Source: Veillonellaceae bacterium UBA5809 (lineage in GTDB: Bacteria > Bacillota > Negativicutes > Veillonellales > Dialisteraceae). Taken from it: 22,687 bases of DNA. Shown here in pieces: positions 15,783-22,687 of this stretch. Position 1 is the first letter of the stretch; every line of letters begins with the position of its first letter. The translations under genes were made by a program, and so were the position numbers. The stretch spans positions 1 through 22,687 of the forward strand of contig DIDD01000129.1 in assembly GCA_002417965.1 (NCBI GenBank), in the 5' to 3' direction. The notes under the pieces were generated by a model. That model made no database searches. It was not told the DNA's origin and saw only the letters and a list, made by a program, of their open reading frames with translations.

Positions 15783-18221
15783 TTATTCTTCCGGAGGAGC
15801 AATCGCAATAGATGAAATTCTGTCATTCTCATCCATGCGCTGAATAATAACCCCTCTCGTACTTCTTGTTTTCTTCAGGGAAATGGTATCTACCGGCACC
15901 CGGATGACAATCCCCGTTTCCGTGATACACAGAATTTCCTCTGTCCCATGAACAGCAACCAGTCCTACAACTTCTTTATTTTTCCCGAAGTTACGTGAGC
16001 CCTGCCCGCCGCGTCCCTGCAGCGTATATGCATCCGCCCGGTTGCGCTTGGCGTATCCGTCCGCTGAAACCGTCAGGATTTCTTCATCAGATCTAACCAC
16101 GTCGCCCCCGACGACAACATCAGATCCTGACCGGTCTGATTTCAGACGGATACCGATAACACCTGACGCCGACCTTCCTGTAGGCCGTACATCCTCTTCA
16201 GAGAACATGATGGCCATACCGCCCCGTGTCGCAATGACGACATTTTCACTCCCGCCGGTGCAGATAACTTTAATTAATTCATCATCATCACGGAGATTAA
16301 TAGCGATAAGTCCGCTCTTCCTAACGGAAGTATACTCTGAAAACAGCGTCTTCTTCACATACCCAAGGCGTGTAATCATGAGAAGATACTTGGTATTTTC
16401 AGTCTGATTCAGATCAAAGATTTCCGTCACCTTTTCGCCCTTGTTCAGCGTCGGAATCAGATTGATAATCGGCACGCCCTTTGACGTGCGTGTTCCGGAC
16501 TGCATGATGTCCGCTGCCTTCAGCCGGTACACACGGCCCTGATTGGTAAAGAAGAGCAGTGTATTATGTGTCGATGTATAGATAACCTTTGCTACATAAT
16601 CGCCCTCTTTGGTCTTCATGCCGGTAATTCCCATACCGCCCTTGTGCTGTGTACGGTAGGTGTCTGACGGCATTCTCTTAATATAATTCTGTGCTGTCAG
16701 TGTAACCACCATCGGTTCATCGGGAATTAGATCCATATCTGTAAAATCGGTCTGATCCGCCACGATCTGACTGCGGCGGGCATCCCCGAACCGTGCTTTT
16801 TCATCTTTCAGTTCATCTTTGATGACACCCATGATTTTATCTTCACTGCTCAGTAGATCTTCCAGATAGGCAATCCTTTCCTGCAGGTCTTTATATTCAG
16901 CTTCCAGTTTCTCCCGTTCCAGTCCTGTCAGACGGCGGAGACGCATATCCAGAATCGCAATGGACTGTTTTTCCGAAAGGCCGAATTTCTGCATTAAAGC
17001 GGCTTTGGCTATATCGTCAGTCTGAGACTGGCGGATCGTACGGATGACTTCATCAATATGATCCAGCGCAATCAGCAGACCTTCTAAAATATGGGCTCTT
17101 GCCTTGGCTTTGGCCAGTTCGAACTGGGTTCTCCGTGTAATGACTTCTTTCTGATGAAGCAGATAATAATGCATCATCTGTTTCAGATTTAATACTCTCG
17201 GATGGCCGTCTACCAGCGCCAGCATGATGACACCGAAGGTCTCCTGCAGTTGGGTATGCTTATACAGATTATTGAGCATGATCTGCGGATTGATATCCGC
17301 CCGCAGTTCAATGACAATCCGCATGCCCTTCCGGTCTGATTCATCCCGCAGTGCTGTAATCCCGTCAAGGATCTTCTGCCGGAGCAGCTCTGCAATAGTT
17401 TCAATCACCCGTGCTTTGTTGACCTGATAAGGAATCTCCGTGATTACAATACGGTGTTTTCCCTTCGGCATTTCTTCCACAGTGGATTTTGCTCTGACCT
17501 TAATTCCGCCCCGGCCCGTCCGGTAGGCGTCCTGGATCCCCCGCCGGCCCTGAATCAGTCCTCCCGTAGGGAAATCCGGCCCTTGAATCACCTGCATCAA
17601 TTCATCAATAGTGATTTCCGGTCTGTCAATCATCAGGCACAGTCCGTCAATGACTTCCCCCAGATTATGGGGCGGTATATTCGTTGCCATCCCCACGGCA
17701 ATCCCGTAAGAACCGTTTACCAGCAGGTTGGGGATACGGCTGGGAAGAACCACTGGTTCCTGGAGGGAGCCGTCATAGTTAGGCATAAAATCAACGGTGT
17801 CTTTGTCAATATCCCGAAGCATTTCCGCTGTAATTTTGGCCATACGCATTTCCGTATAACGCATGGCCGCCGGAGAGTCACCGTCCACAGAACCAAAATT
17901 TCCGTGGCCGTCTACCAGCGGATAGCGCGTAGAAAAATCCTGTGCCATACGGACTGCCGAATCATAAACTGCCGTATCGCCGTGGGGATGATACTTACCT
18001 AAAACATCCCCTACGATACGGGCTGACTTCTTATAGGGTTTCCCGGGAAGCATGCCTGCCTCCTGCATGGCGTACAGAATCCGCCGGTGAACCGGCTTCA
18101 GTCCGTCCCTGACATCAGGAAGTGCCCGCGTCACAATAACCGACATGGCATAATCGATGTAGGAATCCTTCATCTGTTTTTCCAGGCCGGTAGGAACAAT
18201 TTTACCTTCTTGCCAATCCAT
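15783..18221 (-). CDS. gyrA: DNA gyrase subunit A
   Basis: This is the 812-residue breakage-reunion subunit of gyrase. The active-site tyrosine is Y122 in AAMRYTEMRM. The quinolone-resistance region reads GDTAVYD, with Thr at 83 and Asp at 87 in E. coli numbering, which coincides exactly with this protein. Thr is a natural alternative to the E. coli Ser, so it is not evidence of resistance. The C-terminal beta-pinwheel is complete and contains a GyrA-box-like QGRGGQG at 735-741, weaker than the consensus QRRGGRG but enough to prefer GyrA over ParC. The start ATG at 18221 has GGAGAT upstream. The gene is on the opposite strand from gyrB and faces it. Confidence 0.94.
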   Translation of the reverse strand: MDWQEGKIVPTGLEKQMKDSYIDYAMSVIVTRALPDVRDGLKPVHRRILYAMQEAGMLPGKPYKKSARIVGDVLGKYHPHGDTAVYDSAVRMAQDFSTRYPLVDGHGNFGSVDGDSPAAMRYTEMRMAKITAEMLRDIDKDTVDFMPNYDGSLQEPVVLPSRIPNLLVNGSYGIAVGMATNIPPHNLGEVIDGLCLMIDRPEITIDELMQVIQGPDFPTGGLIQGRRGIQDAYRTGRGGIKVRAKSTVEEMPKGKHRIVITEIPYQVNKARVIETIAELLRQKILDGITALRDESDRKGMRIVIELRADINPQIMLNNLYKHTQLQETFGVIMLALVDGHPRVLNLKQMMHYYLLHQKEVITRRTQFELAKAKARAHILEGLLIALDHIDEVIRTIRQSQTDDIAKAALMQKFGLSEKQSIAILDMRLRRLTGLEREKLEAEYKDLQERIAYLEDLLSSEDKIMGVIKDELKDEKARFGDARRSQIVADQTDFTDMDLIPDEPMVVTLTAQNYIKRMPSDTYRTQHKGGMGITGMKTKEGDYVAKVIYTSTHNTLLFFTNQGRVYRLKAADIMQSGTRTSKGVPIINLIPTLNKGEKVTEIFDLNQTENTKYLLMITRLGYVKKTLFSEYTSVRKSGLIAINLRDDDELIKVICTGGSENVVIATRGGMAIMFSEEDVRPTGRSASGVIGIRLKSDRSGSDVVVGGDVVRSDEEILTVSADGYAKRNRADAYTLQGRGGQGSRNFGKNKEVVGLVAVHGTEEILCITETGIVIRVPVDTISLKKTRSTRGVIIQRMDENDRISSIAIAPPEE

Positions 18222-18255
18222 TGATAATCTCCTTTATTTTACATATATATAGTAT

Positions 18256-18284
18256 ATTATACCATATATGAATTATTTTCTAAA
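18256..18284 (-). promoter_or_regulatory. Promoter of gyrA
   Basis: On the minus strand TTTAGA (18279-18284) and TATAAT (18256-18261) are 17 bases apart, and the -10 is preceded by TGG, the extended form. The leader would be about 28 bases. The region is very AT-rich with alternating TA steps around 18240-18270, typical of easily melted DNA. Confidence 0.55.
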
Positions 18285-18421
18285 ATTAGGGCCTTTTATG
18301 AGGCCTGCTTTCCAACTATCCGGCAGCCGCCGCTCTTCTTGAAAATCATAGTCAGAATACCCTTATGTGATGTATAATAAACGTGTATACAATCAATCAG
18401 GATGATAAGGATGTGAAGTCA

Positions 18422-18943
18422 ATGAAATACAGCCGCCTTTTGACTGTTCTTTGTCTGCTGTCGCTGACTGTTGCAATGGCTGCAGGATGCAGTGTTTTCA
18501 AAAACCCATGGGAAGGCACATGGTGGGGTGTACAGGATGCCGGTATGAACTGGTCCGGAGACAATATACAATATCTGGAGTCTTTCACTTTTACCAAGGA
18601 CGGTGATCAGATCACCGTGAAGCACCAAGTTCAGCGGGGCCGTCAGGAAAGCACCGGCAGTCTGACCGGCACAGGAAAAGCAGACGGGGGCACGCTCACA
18701 ATAACTCCTGCAAACGGGGGAAAGCCAGTATCTTTCACATATGACCGCTTAAAAAGTACAATAGAAACATCCCTGACCAACGCAGATAAGAGTCCTGTCA
18801 TCCTGAAACAGCTTACAGATGACAACAAGAGTGAAATGGAAAAAACTCGGGAACATATTATATCTGTTTCTCAAAAACCTGAAAATGCCGTCAACACAAC
18901 AATTTCTTCTTCAAAAACTGCTGTCCGTTCCAAATCCTATTAA
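18422..18943 (+). CDS. Small lipoprotein of unknown function
   Basis: This 173-residue protein has a signal peptide and lipobox (AMAAGC) with the lipid-bearing cysteine at 23, so it should be anchored in a membrane. The mature part has beta-strand-like segments with repeated Thr/Gly (TFTKDGDQITVKHQV, GSLTGTGKADGGTLTITP), resembling small lipocalin- or beta-sandwich-type folds. The last 40 residues are Ser/Thr/Lys-rich and probably disordered. No known family was recognised. The start ATG at 18422 has AAGGATG about ten bases upstream; a GTG at 18383 is in frame but would put extra charged residues ahead of the signal peptide. A TATAAT at 18373-18378 may be its -10, without a clear -35. Confidence 0.75.
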   Translation: MKYSRLLTVLCLLSLTVAMAAGCSVFKNPWEGTWWGVQDAGMNWSGDNIQYLESFTFTKDGDQITVKHQVQRGRQESTGSLTGTGKADGGTLTITPANGGKPVSFTYDRLKSTIETSLTNADKSPVILKQLTDDNKSEMEKTREHIISVSQKPENAVNTTISSSKTAVRSKSY

Positions 18944-19007
18944 TATCTCCGCCTCAGATCAATAAATGGCATCTATATAAAAAACTGCCCTGTAAAAATG
19001 ATATTGT

Positions 19008-19038
19008 CCCCTCTTTGCTGGATGACCAGCAAGGGGGG
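19008..19038 (+). promoter_or_regulatory. Hairpin enclosing the transposase ribosome binding site (copy 1)
   Basis: Thirteen base pairs form between 19009-19021 and 19026-19038 around a 4-base loop, with two G-U wobbles. The 3' arm (AAGGGGGG) is the ribosome binding site of the transposase start at 19046, and CATTTTT follows the stem. The same fold, with a compensated base-pair change, occurs in copy 2. Confidence 0.65.
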
Positions 19039-19045
19039 CATTTTT

Positions 19046-19828
19046 ATGCGTTATAGTTATGAATTCAGGAGAAAGTGTGTTGAAATTATATCGACAAAGC
19101 AAATGGCCTGACTGTCCTGCTGGGATTAAGGACGAGAAATACTTTCATGATATGATTGTTCTATGGACTCGAGTCAAAGATACTAATGGCCCGGAAGCAT
19201 TACATCACAGACACTCATACAGAAACTCAACCCAGAACGGACGTCATGAGTGAGTAACCAGGGCTATTGCCGGAGAATCCAATCTTTCAGCAGCTTCAGA
19301 CGACGGTATCAGTTCCGGTCCGCTTTATCAAGCTGAAAACATCGTAAACAGAGATTTCAGTACAACCGGTCCATTACAGAAACGGACGGCAGATGTCCCG
19401 CAGTTTAATTTCCCCTGGGGAAAGTGCTGTCTTTTGCCAATTCTGGACATGAACAGTCATGAGATCATTTCTTATGATCTGGCATTAAGCCCTGATATGG
19501 AACAGATCAAACGGATCCTGAATCAAGCATTCAAAAAGTTTCCGGATTTAAAAAGCTTAATTCTGCATTCAGATCCGGGATGTCCGTATGAACATATGCC
19601 ATACCGCACTGCGTTCTCTGAAAATAACATAATACAGTCGATGTTGCAAAAGGGAAATTGCTATGATAACTGTATTATGGAAACACTTTTTGACCGAATA
19701 AAAAATAAAAAGAGTTTTCTGCATCTGCAGACGAGCATATTGATTATTATAACAACCGTAAAATCCAGAGCAAAACAAAATGGATGCCCCCTGTAAAATT
19801 CAGGATGGCATCCATCGGTTCAGCTTAA
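19046..19828 (+). pseudogene. IS3-family transposase remnant (orfA-orfB, broken)
   Basis: It starts with MRYSYEFRRKCVE as in copy 2, then a single inserted base near 19084-19090 shifts the frame, and a TGA replaces a TTA codon near 19250. The frame then reads IAGESNLSAA..GISSGPLYQ (orfA helix-turn-helix) and, from about 19332, jumps directly into the orfB integrase core AENIVNRDFSTTGPLQ. The linker and the orfB N-terminus are therefore deleted. The DDE core survives in part: TADV (first Asp), LHSDPG (second) and NCIMETLF (Glu), but HSDQG is altered to HSDPG. A further frameshift or deletion near 19720 precedes the family C-terminus HIDYYNNRKIQSKTKWMPPVKF, ending at TAA 19828. The product cannot be functional. 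Confidence 0.85.
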
Positions 19829-19863
19829 GGCATAACATGTGTCCAGAATTCTGGATACATATC

Positions 19864-19894
19864 CTATCAAAAAATGCAGAACAGTTTTTGATAG
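19864..19894 (-). terminator. Weak A-T hairpin after yjiG
   Basis: CTATCAAAAA (19864-19873) pairs with TTTTTGATAG (19885-19894) around a loop of about ten bases, directly beside the IS right end and six bases beyond the yjiG stop. The stem is AT-rich and lacks a clean T-tail, so it is only a possible terminator. Confidence 0.35.
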
Positions 19895-19899
19895 GGTTC

Positions 19900-20391
19900 T
19901 CAAAAGAACAAAATCAGAAATTTCATCACAAACATGGCCAAAAGCGTATTCAAAAGGCTGGCAGACATAAGAAGCGGCCAGTACTTCTTGGGAACATCGG
20001 ATGTGCCGAGAAGACGTCCCATATATTGAAGCTGCGACCCCAGCAGATAAAAAGCCGGCATAAGAATAGTGATGTCCTGCCCTGACAAAACTCCTGTCGT
20101 ATAAAGAGACGCTGCAAGGCCCACAGACGCAGAAGAGGAAAGCCATGCCGTGAGCAAAACAACAAATGCCTGTCCGGGAAGGCCCCAGAGCGCCATAACG
20201 GGGCCCAGCAGACTGCCCAGCAGATCCATAACCCCCAGAACAGTAAGTATATATGCAATAACATAGGCCATAAGCACATTGGGGAGCATGTTATTGACCC
20301 CGATATGCCATCCTTTTCTGGCGCCTTCTACAAAGATGTCAAACACATTACTTGATGGCTTTTTCACAGCTTCTTCATTTTTATTCTCCAC
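19900..20391 (-). CDS. yjiG: YjiG-family membrane protein (nucleoside-recognition/Gate type)
   Basis: This 163-residue membrane protein has about four hydrophobic helices and the YjiG/SpmB-like signature: NVFDIFVEGARKGWHIGVNNMLPNVLMAYV, PVMALWGLPGQAFVVLLTAWLSSSASVGLAASL and LLGSQLQYMGRLLGTSDVP. The biochemical role of YjiG is not established. With YjiH it probably forms a membrane pair, likely a transporter. The start is GTG at 20391 with AAGGAGG nine bases upstream, overlapping the end of yjiH by 11 bases, so the two are translationally coupled. In E. coli yjiG and yjiH sit beside the isoaspartyl dipeptidase gene iadA; here the neighbour is a different hydrolase of the M20 family. Confidence 0.85.
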   Translation of the reverse strand: MENKNEEAVKKPSSNVFDIFVEGARKGWHIGVNNMLPNVLMAYVIAYILTVLGVMDLLGSLLGPVMALWGLPGQAFVVLLTAWLSSSASVGLAASLYTTGVLSGQDITILMPAFYLLGSQLQYMGRLLGTSDVPKKYWPLLMSASLLNTLLAMFVMKFLILFF

Positions 20392-21097
20392 GGCGGAAAT
20401 CCTCCTTAAAGAATGTATTCAGCATAATTCTGACATAAATTGCGCCGATAAATTTAAAAATGAAAATGATCAGCAGAGGAATAATCAGCGGAACCGCGAG
20501 AAGGGCAAAAACAGCCGATCCGCTGGCAAAAAAATTGGAAATCATACCGGCTCCGGAATACTGCCATGCCGCGATGATTGTTTGTTCTTTTTTGTCAATC
20601 AGGCCTTTGTCGTACAGTTCCTTGGTCATCGCCGCTCCAGCGTCAGTGCTCTGCATGTCTGTAATCAGTGTCAGTCCCACAATGCCTGGTACTCCCAGAA
20701 GAGGTCTGAGCAGGGGCGTCATCAGTTTCTGCGCTGCCCGGAGTGCTCCGAAATGAGCCAGAACTTCTACGCATCCCAATGCAAACATCACGGAAGGCAG
20801 CAGCGAGAATGCAAACAGAAAACCGGCTCTGGCACTGACCCCGCCCGCACCCAGGAAGGTATCCTTACCCACGGTTTTAATCGTACCGAAAGTACCGCTC
20901 AATGCCTGAAAATCGAAAGCCTTCATCCATTTCATATCCTGGAAAGAAGCAAAAAACCCGGCAAAAAACAGAATTCCGAAAAGGAGTGCCAGGATTGACA
21001 CGACACCTACTTTTGCCTGTCCTGTCAGCCCGGGATCTGTTTGTTCCTGCATCAATTTTTCAGATTTATTTTTCTCTTGTTTTTCTTCTGAATTCAC
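20381..21097 (-). CDS. yjiH: YjiH-family membrane protein
   Basis: This is a 238-residue protein. A charged N-terminal tail (Glu/Lys-rich, residues 1-30) is followed by about five hydrophobic helices with the Gate/nucleoside-recognition pattern (GAGGVSARAGFLFAFSLLPSVMFALG, GVPGIVGLTLITDMQSTDAGAAMTKELYD, GAGMISNFFASGSAVFALLAVPLIIPL). It is the partner of YjiG. The start is most likely the GTG at 21097, because AAGGGGGG lies six bases ahead. The ATG at 21103 overlaps that site, and the more upstream GTG at 21139 coincides with a TATAAA-like -10 element. It is divergent from the M20 amidohydrolase gene, with a shared regulatory gap of about 190 bases. Confidence 0.82.
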   Translation of the reverse strand: MNSEEKQEKNKSEKLMQEQTDPGLTGQAKVGVVSILALLFGILFFAGFFASFQDMKWMKAFDFQALSGTFGTIKTVGKDTFLGAGGVSARAGFLFAFSLLPSVMFALGCVEVLAHFGALRAAQKLMTPLLRPLLGVPGIVGLTLITDMQSTDAGAAMTKELYDKGLIDKKEQTIIAAWQYSGAGMISNFFASGSAVFALLAVPLIIPLLIIFIFKFIGAIYVRIMLNTFFKEDFRRGE

Positions 21098-21228
21098 AAC
21101 CATCCCCCCTTGCGCTTCGGCGCTATAAGAATCGAACACTTTTATACTATCATAACTGCATAGAAAGATAAAGCATTATTACTAAACCGAAGTAAAAAGA
21201 AATTTGCATCACATATTCTGCACATCTG

Positions 21229-21257
21229 TTTAAAAATGAAGATGATTCTGCTACAAT
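21229..21257 (+). promoter_or_regulatory. Promoter of the M20 amidohydrolase gene
   Basis: TTTAAA (21229-21234) and TACAAT (21252-21257) are 17 bases apart. The predicted start near 21264 gives a leader of about 25 bases carrying AGGAGG. The gap also holds the yjiH promoter on the other strand. Confidence 0.6.
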
Positions 21258-21288
21258 AGAACATATCAAATCAATCAGGAGGTTTGCC

Positions 21289-22380
21289 ATGTCTGAAGTA
21301 ATGAAACACTTTCATGATCTTCATCAGATTCCTGAAATAGCCATGCAGGAATTTAAAACAGCTGCTTATGTGGCTGATGTATTAAAAAAAGCCGGTTTTC
21401 AGGTCCAGACCGGAGTAGGCGGAACCACCGGTGTTGTAGGTGTGCTTGACAGCGGAAAACCGGGGCCGGTTCTGGGACTCCGTTCTGATATGGATGCCCT
21501 GGGTACTCCAGGGTCAGCTGCTCATTTATGCGGCCACGACGGTCATATGTCCATGCTCCTTACAGCAGCAGAAGAAATTCATGCAGAAAATCTTGTCCAA
21601 AAAGGAAAGCTGAAGGTCATCTTCCAGCCCGCCGAAGAAACAGGAACCGGAGCTCCGGCCATGTTTAAGGGCGGTGCTGTCGATGATGTGGATATTTTAA
21701 TCGGCATGCACCTCCGCCCGATTCAGGAATGCCGTGTGGGTCAGGCTGCGCCGGCCCTGTACTATTCCTCTTCCGGACATATTTCCGTATTTGTTACCGG
21801 AAAACAGAGCCACGGTGCCCGTCCTTATCTGGGCATCAGCGCCATTGATGCAGGATGTCAGATCATTCAGGCTGTGAATGCCATCCGCCTGGATTCTTCC
21901 ATCGTCCATAACATGAAAGCCACCCGGTTCATTTCTGATTCCGGTGTTATGAATGCCGTTCCGGGAAAGGCAGAAATCGTATTTGATGTCCGGAGCCAAT
22001 CCAATGATCTCATGGATCTTATGCTCAAGAAGCTGAAAACAGCTGCCGAAAATGCAGCTGCCAGTCTGGGCGCCACGGCAGAATTGAAAATCCATAATAT
22101 TACCCCTGCATCAATTATCACACCGGAAATAACGGATCTCCTGTCTGAGGTAATCAGCGAAGAAATGGGCGCTTCTGCTTTAATTCCGCCTATTACCACC
22201 GCAGGCGGTGAAGATTTCTTCTGGTATCCCAAGTTAAAGCCGGAGTTAAAAACCGGGTTTATCGGACTGGGAGCTGATGTGGAACCGGGCCTCCATGATC
22301 CGGCTATGCATTTCAATACAGACTGTCTGGAAAACGGAGTGAAGCTCCACAAAGGGGCTGTCCGTAAAATTCTCGGATAA
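21289..22380 (+). CDS. M20D-family amidohydrolase (N-acyl amino-acid / peptide hydrolase)
   Basis: This 363-residue cytoplasmic metal-dependent hydrolase is related to HipO, AbgB and N-acetyl-diaminopimelate deacetylase. Metal and catalytic motifs are RSDMDAL (D67 or D69), LCGHDGHM (C81, H83), FQPAEETGTGA (E116/E117), the GMHLRP histidine (141), KQSHGARP, GGEDFF and PAMHF. The loop between RSDMDAL and CGHDGH is about ten residues shorter than in typical relatives. The enzyme should cleave the amide of an N-acylated amino acid or small peptide; the exact substrate is unknown. The start ATG at 21289 has AGGAGG seven bases upstream. It is divergent from yjiH-yjiG, and an insertion sequence begins 29 bases after its stop, so the IS hairpin may act as its terminator. 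Confidence 0.88.
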   Translation: MSEVMKHFHDLHQIPEIAMQEFKTAAYVADVLKKAGFQVQTGVGGTTGVVGVLDSGKPGPVLGLRSDMDALGTPGSAAHLCGHDGHMSMLLTAAEEIHAENLVQKGKLKVIFQPAEETGTGAPAMFKGGAVDDVDILIGMHLRPIQECRVGQAAPALYYSSSGHISVFVTGKQSHGARPYLGISAIDAGCQIIQAVNAIRLDSSIVHNMKATRFISDSGVMNAVPGKAEIVFDVRSQSNDLMDLMLKKLKTAAENAAASLGATAELKIHNITPASIITPEITDLLSEVISEEMGASALIPPITTAGGEDFFWYPKLKPELKTGFIGLGADVEPGLHDPAMHFNTDCLENGVKLHKGAVRKILG

Positions 22381-22417
22381 ATAAAAAACACAGATAGGGA
22401 AATCAATTTTGATATGT

Positions 22418-22449
22418 ACCCTCTTTACTGGACAATCAGTAAGGAGGGT
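22418..22449 (+). promoter_or_regulatory. Hairpin enclosing the transposase ribosome binding site (copy 2)
   Basis: A22418-G22430 pairs with C22437-T22449: 13 base pairs with one G-U wobble and a 6-base loop. The 3' arm contains AAGGAGGG, the ribosome binding site of the ATG at 22456. The stem is followed by ATTTTTATG, so it also resembles an intrinsic terminator ending at the start codon. Confidence 0.7.
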
Positions 22450-22455
22450 ATTTTT

Positions 22456-22687
22456 ATGCGTTATAGTTATGAATTCAAGAAAAAGTGTGTTGAGCTGTAT
22501 CGACAACGCAGGTGGGCTGACTGTCCTGAGGGGATTAAAAAGGAACACTTTCATGATATGATTCTCCGATGGGCTCGAATCGAAGATGCTAATGGTCCAG
22601 AAGCACTACATCACAAAAACTCATACAGAAACTGGACCCCTGAAGAACGTTATGAGTTAGTAGCCAGGGTGATTGCCGGAGAATCCA
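22456..22687 (+). CDS. IS3-family transposase orfA, N-terminal part
   Basis: 77 codons are visible before the window ends, beginning MRYSYEFKKKCVELYRQ and reading through FHDMILRWARIEDANGPEAL and WTPEERYELVARVIAGES. This is the N-terminal helix-turn-helix region of an IS3-group OrfA, the DNA-binding component that is combined with OrfB by frameshifting in this family. The frame is open, unlike copy 1, where the same segment has a frameshift and a stop. AAGGAGGG lies seven bases ahead of the start, inside a hairpin. The element may be active. Confidence 0.82.
   Translation, partial: MRYSYEFKKKCVELYRQRRWADCPEGIKKEHFHDMILRWARIEDANGPEALHHKNSYRNWTPEERYELVARVIAGES

Larger units (their letters stand above)
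18999..19863 (+). mobile_element. Decayed IS3-family element, copy 1 (internally deleted)
   Basis: The left part is clearly homologous to the element starting at 22410: the same TGATAT end, the same hairpin and the same MRYSYEF start. The right end, near GGATACATATC (19853-19863), is the imperfect inverse of the left end. Total length of about 865 bases is short for an IS3-type element (usually 1.2-1.5 kb). The missing part is the end of orfA and the beginning of orfB. Target duplications could not be identified with confidence. Confidence 0.8.
22410..22687 (+). mobile_element. Second copy of the IS3-family element, left end (runs off window)
   Basis: From the TGATAT end onward it aligns with copy 1 at 18999 without large gaps up to the window edge, in the same orientation. 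It contains an open transposase frame, a left-end hairpin and no visible damage. Because it continues beyond the window, its right end and completeness cannot be assessed. Confidence 0.85.

Noticed and set aside
15783..18221. Quinolone resistance from Thr83 in GyrA
   Set aside because: Thr at this position is a natural residue in many wild-type gyrases, and Asp87 is unchanged, so no resistance is inferred.
18222..18300. AT-rich alternating TA tract as a possible replication origin
   Set aside because: No DnaA boxes or dnaA/dnaN genes are seen nearby; it is better explained as the gyrA promoter.
18985..19866. Target-site duplication of IS copy 1
   Set aside because: The ends are imperfect and the flanking bases do not give a clear matching 3-4 bp duplication, so none is claimed.
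20279..20998. 239-residue plus-strand frame
   Set aside because: It is antisense to yjiH and yjiG, is rich in Gln/His/Lys from reading membrane-protein codons backwards, and has no recognisable domain.
1..22687. CRISPR arrays, tRNA or rRNA genes
   Set aside because: No regularly spaced repeats were seen, and no tRNA or rRNA signatures were recognised on either strand by reading.

Overview
The window reads as an ordinary chromosomal stretch of a bacterium. The best guess is a diderm member of the Negativicutes (Veillonellaceae or Selenomonadales, Dialister/Megasphaera type). The evidence is moderate GC, strong AGGAGG-type ribosome binding sites, compact genes separated by near-perfect intrinsic terminators, a secreted PTP-like phytase of the Selenomonas/Megasphaera type, a malonate decarboxylase alpha subunit, and a LytS/LytTR two-component pair. 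The assignment rests on recognised protein families, not on a marker gene search.

Layout. 1-1404: a bidirectional terminator, then a minus-strand ferritin-like/VIT1 fusion membrane protein. 1405-4520: a minus-strand operon running lytS-type sensor kinase, LytTR response regulator (8-bp overlap) and a cupin. 4461-4980: a GC-rich stretch without a convincing gene, full of inverted repeats and closed by a plus-strand terminator. 5009-6528: a promoter and an M18 aminopeptidase (+). 6614-7615: PTP-like phytase (-). 7754-9427: an orphan mdcA (-). 9678-10148: an Rrf2-family regulator whose own promoter carries a perfect palindrome (-). 10307-12097: LysP-like amino-acid permease and a 71-residue membrane protein (-). 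12175-18284: gyrB (+) and gyrA (-) pointing at each other across an MFS transporter (-). 18422-18943: a small lipoprotein (+). 18999-19863: a decayed, internally deleted IS3-family element. 19900-21097: yjiH-yjiG (-). 21289-22380: an M20 amidohydrolase (+) divergent from yjiH. 22410-window end: the intact-looking start of a second copy of the same insertion sequence.

How things fit together. The LytS/LytTR pair and cupin form one tightly packed operon. The peptidase, YjiGH and M20 genes suggest peptide or amino-acid metabolism, but the link between YjiGH and the M20 enzyme is inferred from neighbourhood. The two IS copies lie in the same orientation and enclose the yjiHG/M20 segment, as in a composite transposon.

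The most distinctive signals are: (1) a covarying hairpin at the IS left end that buries the transposase ribosome binding site and is followed by a U-tract; (2) a 14-bp palindrome inside the spacer of a near-consensus Rrf2 promoter; (3) a phytase P-loop with two extra acidic residues; (4) the structured, gene-free GC-rich region at 4574-5010. I did not find a clearly new multi-gene defence or biosynthetic system.
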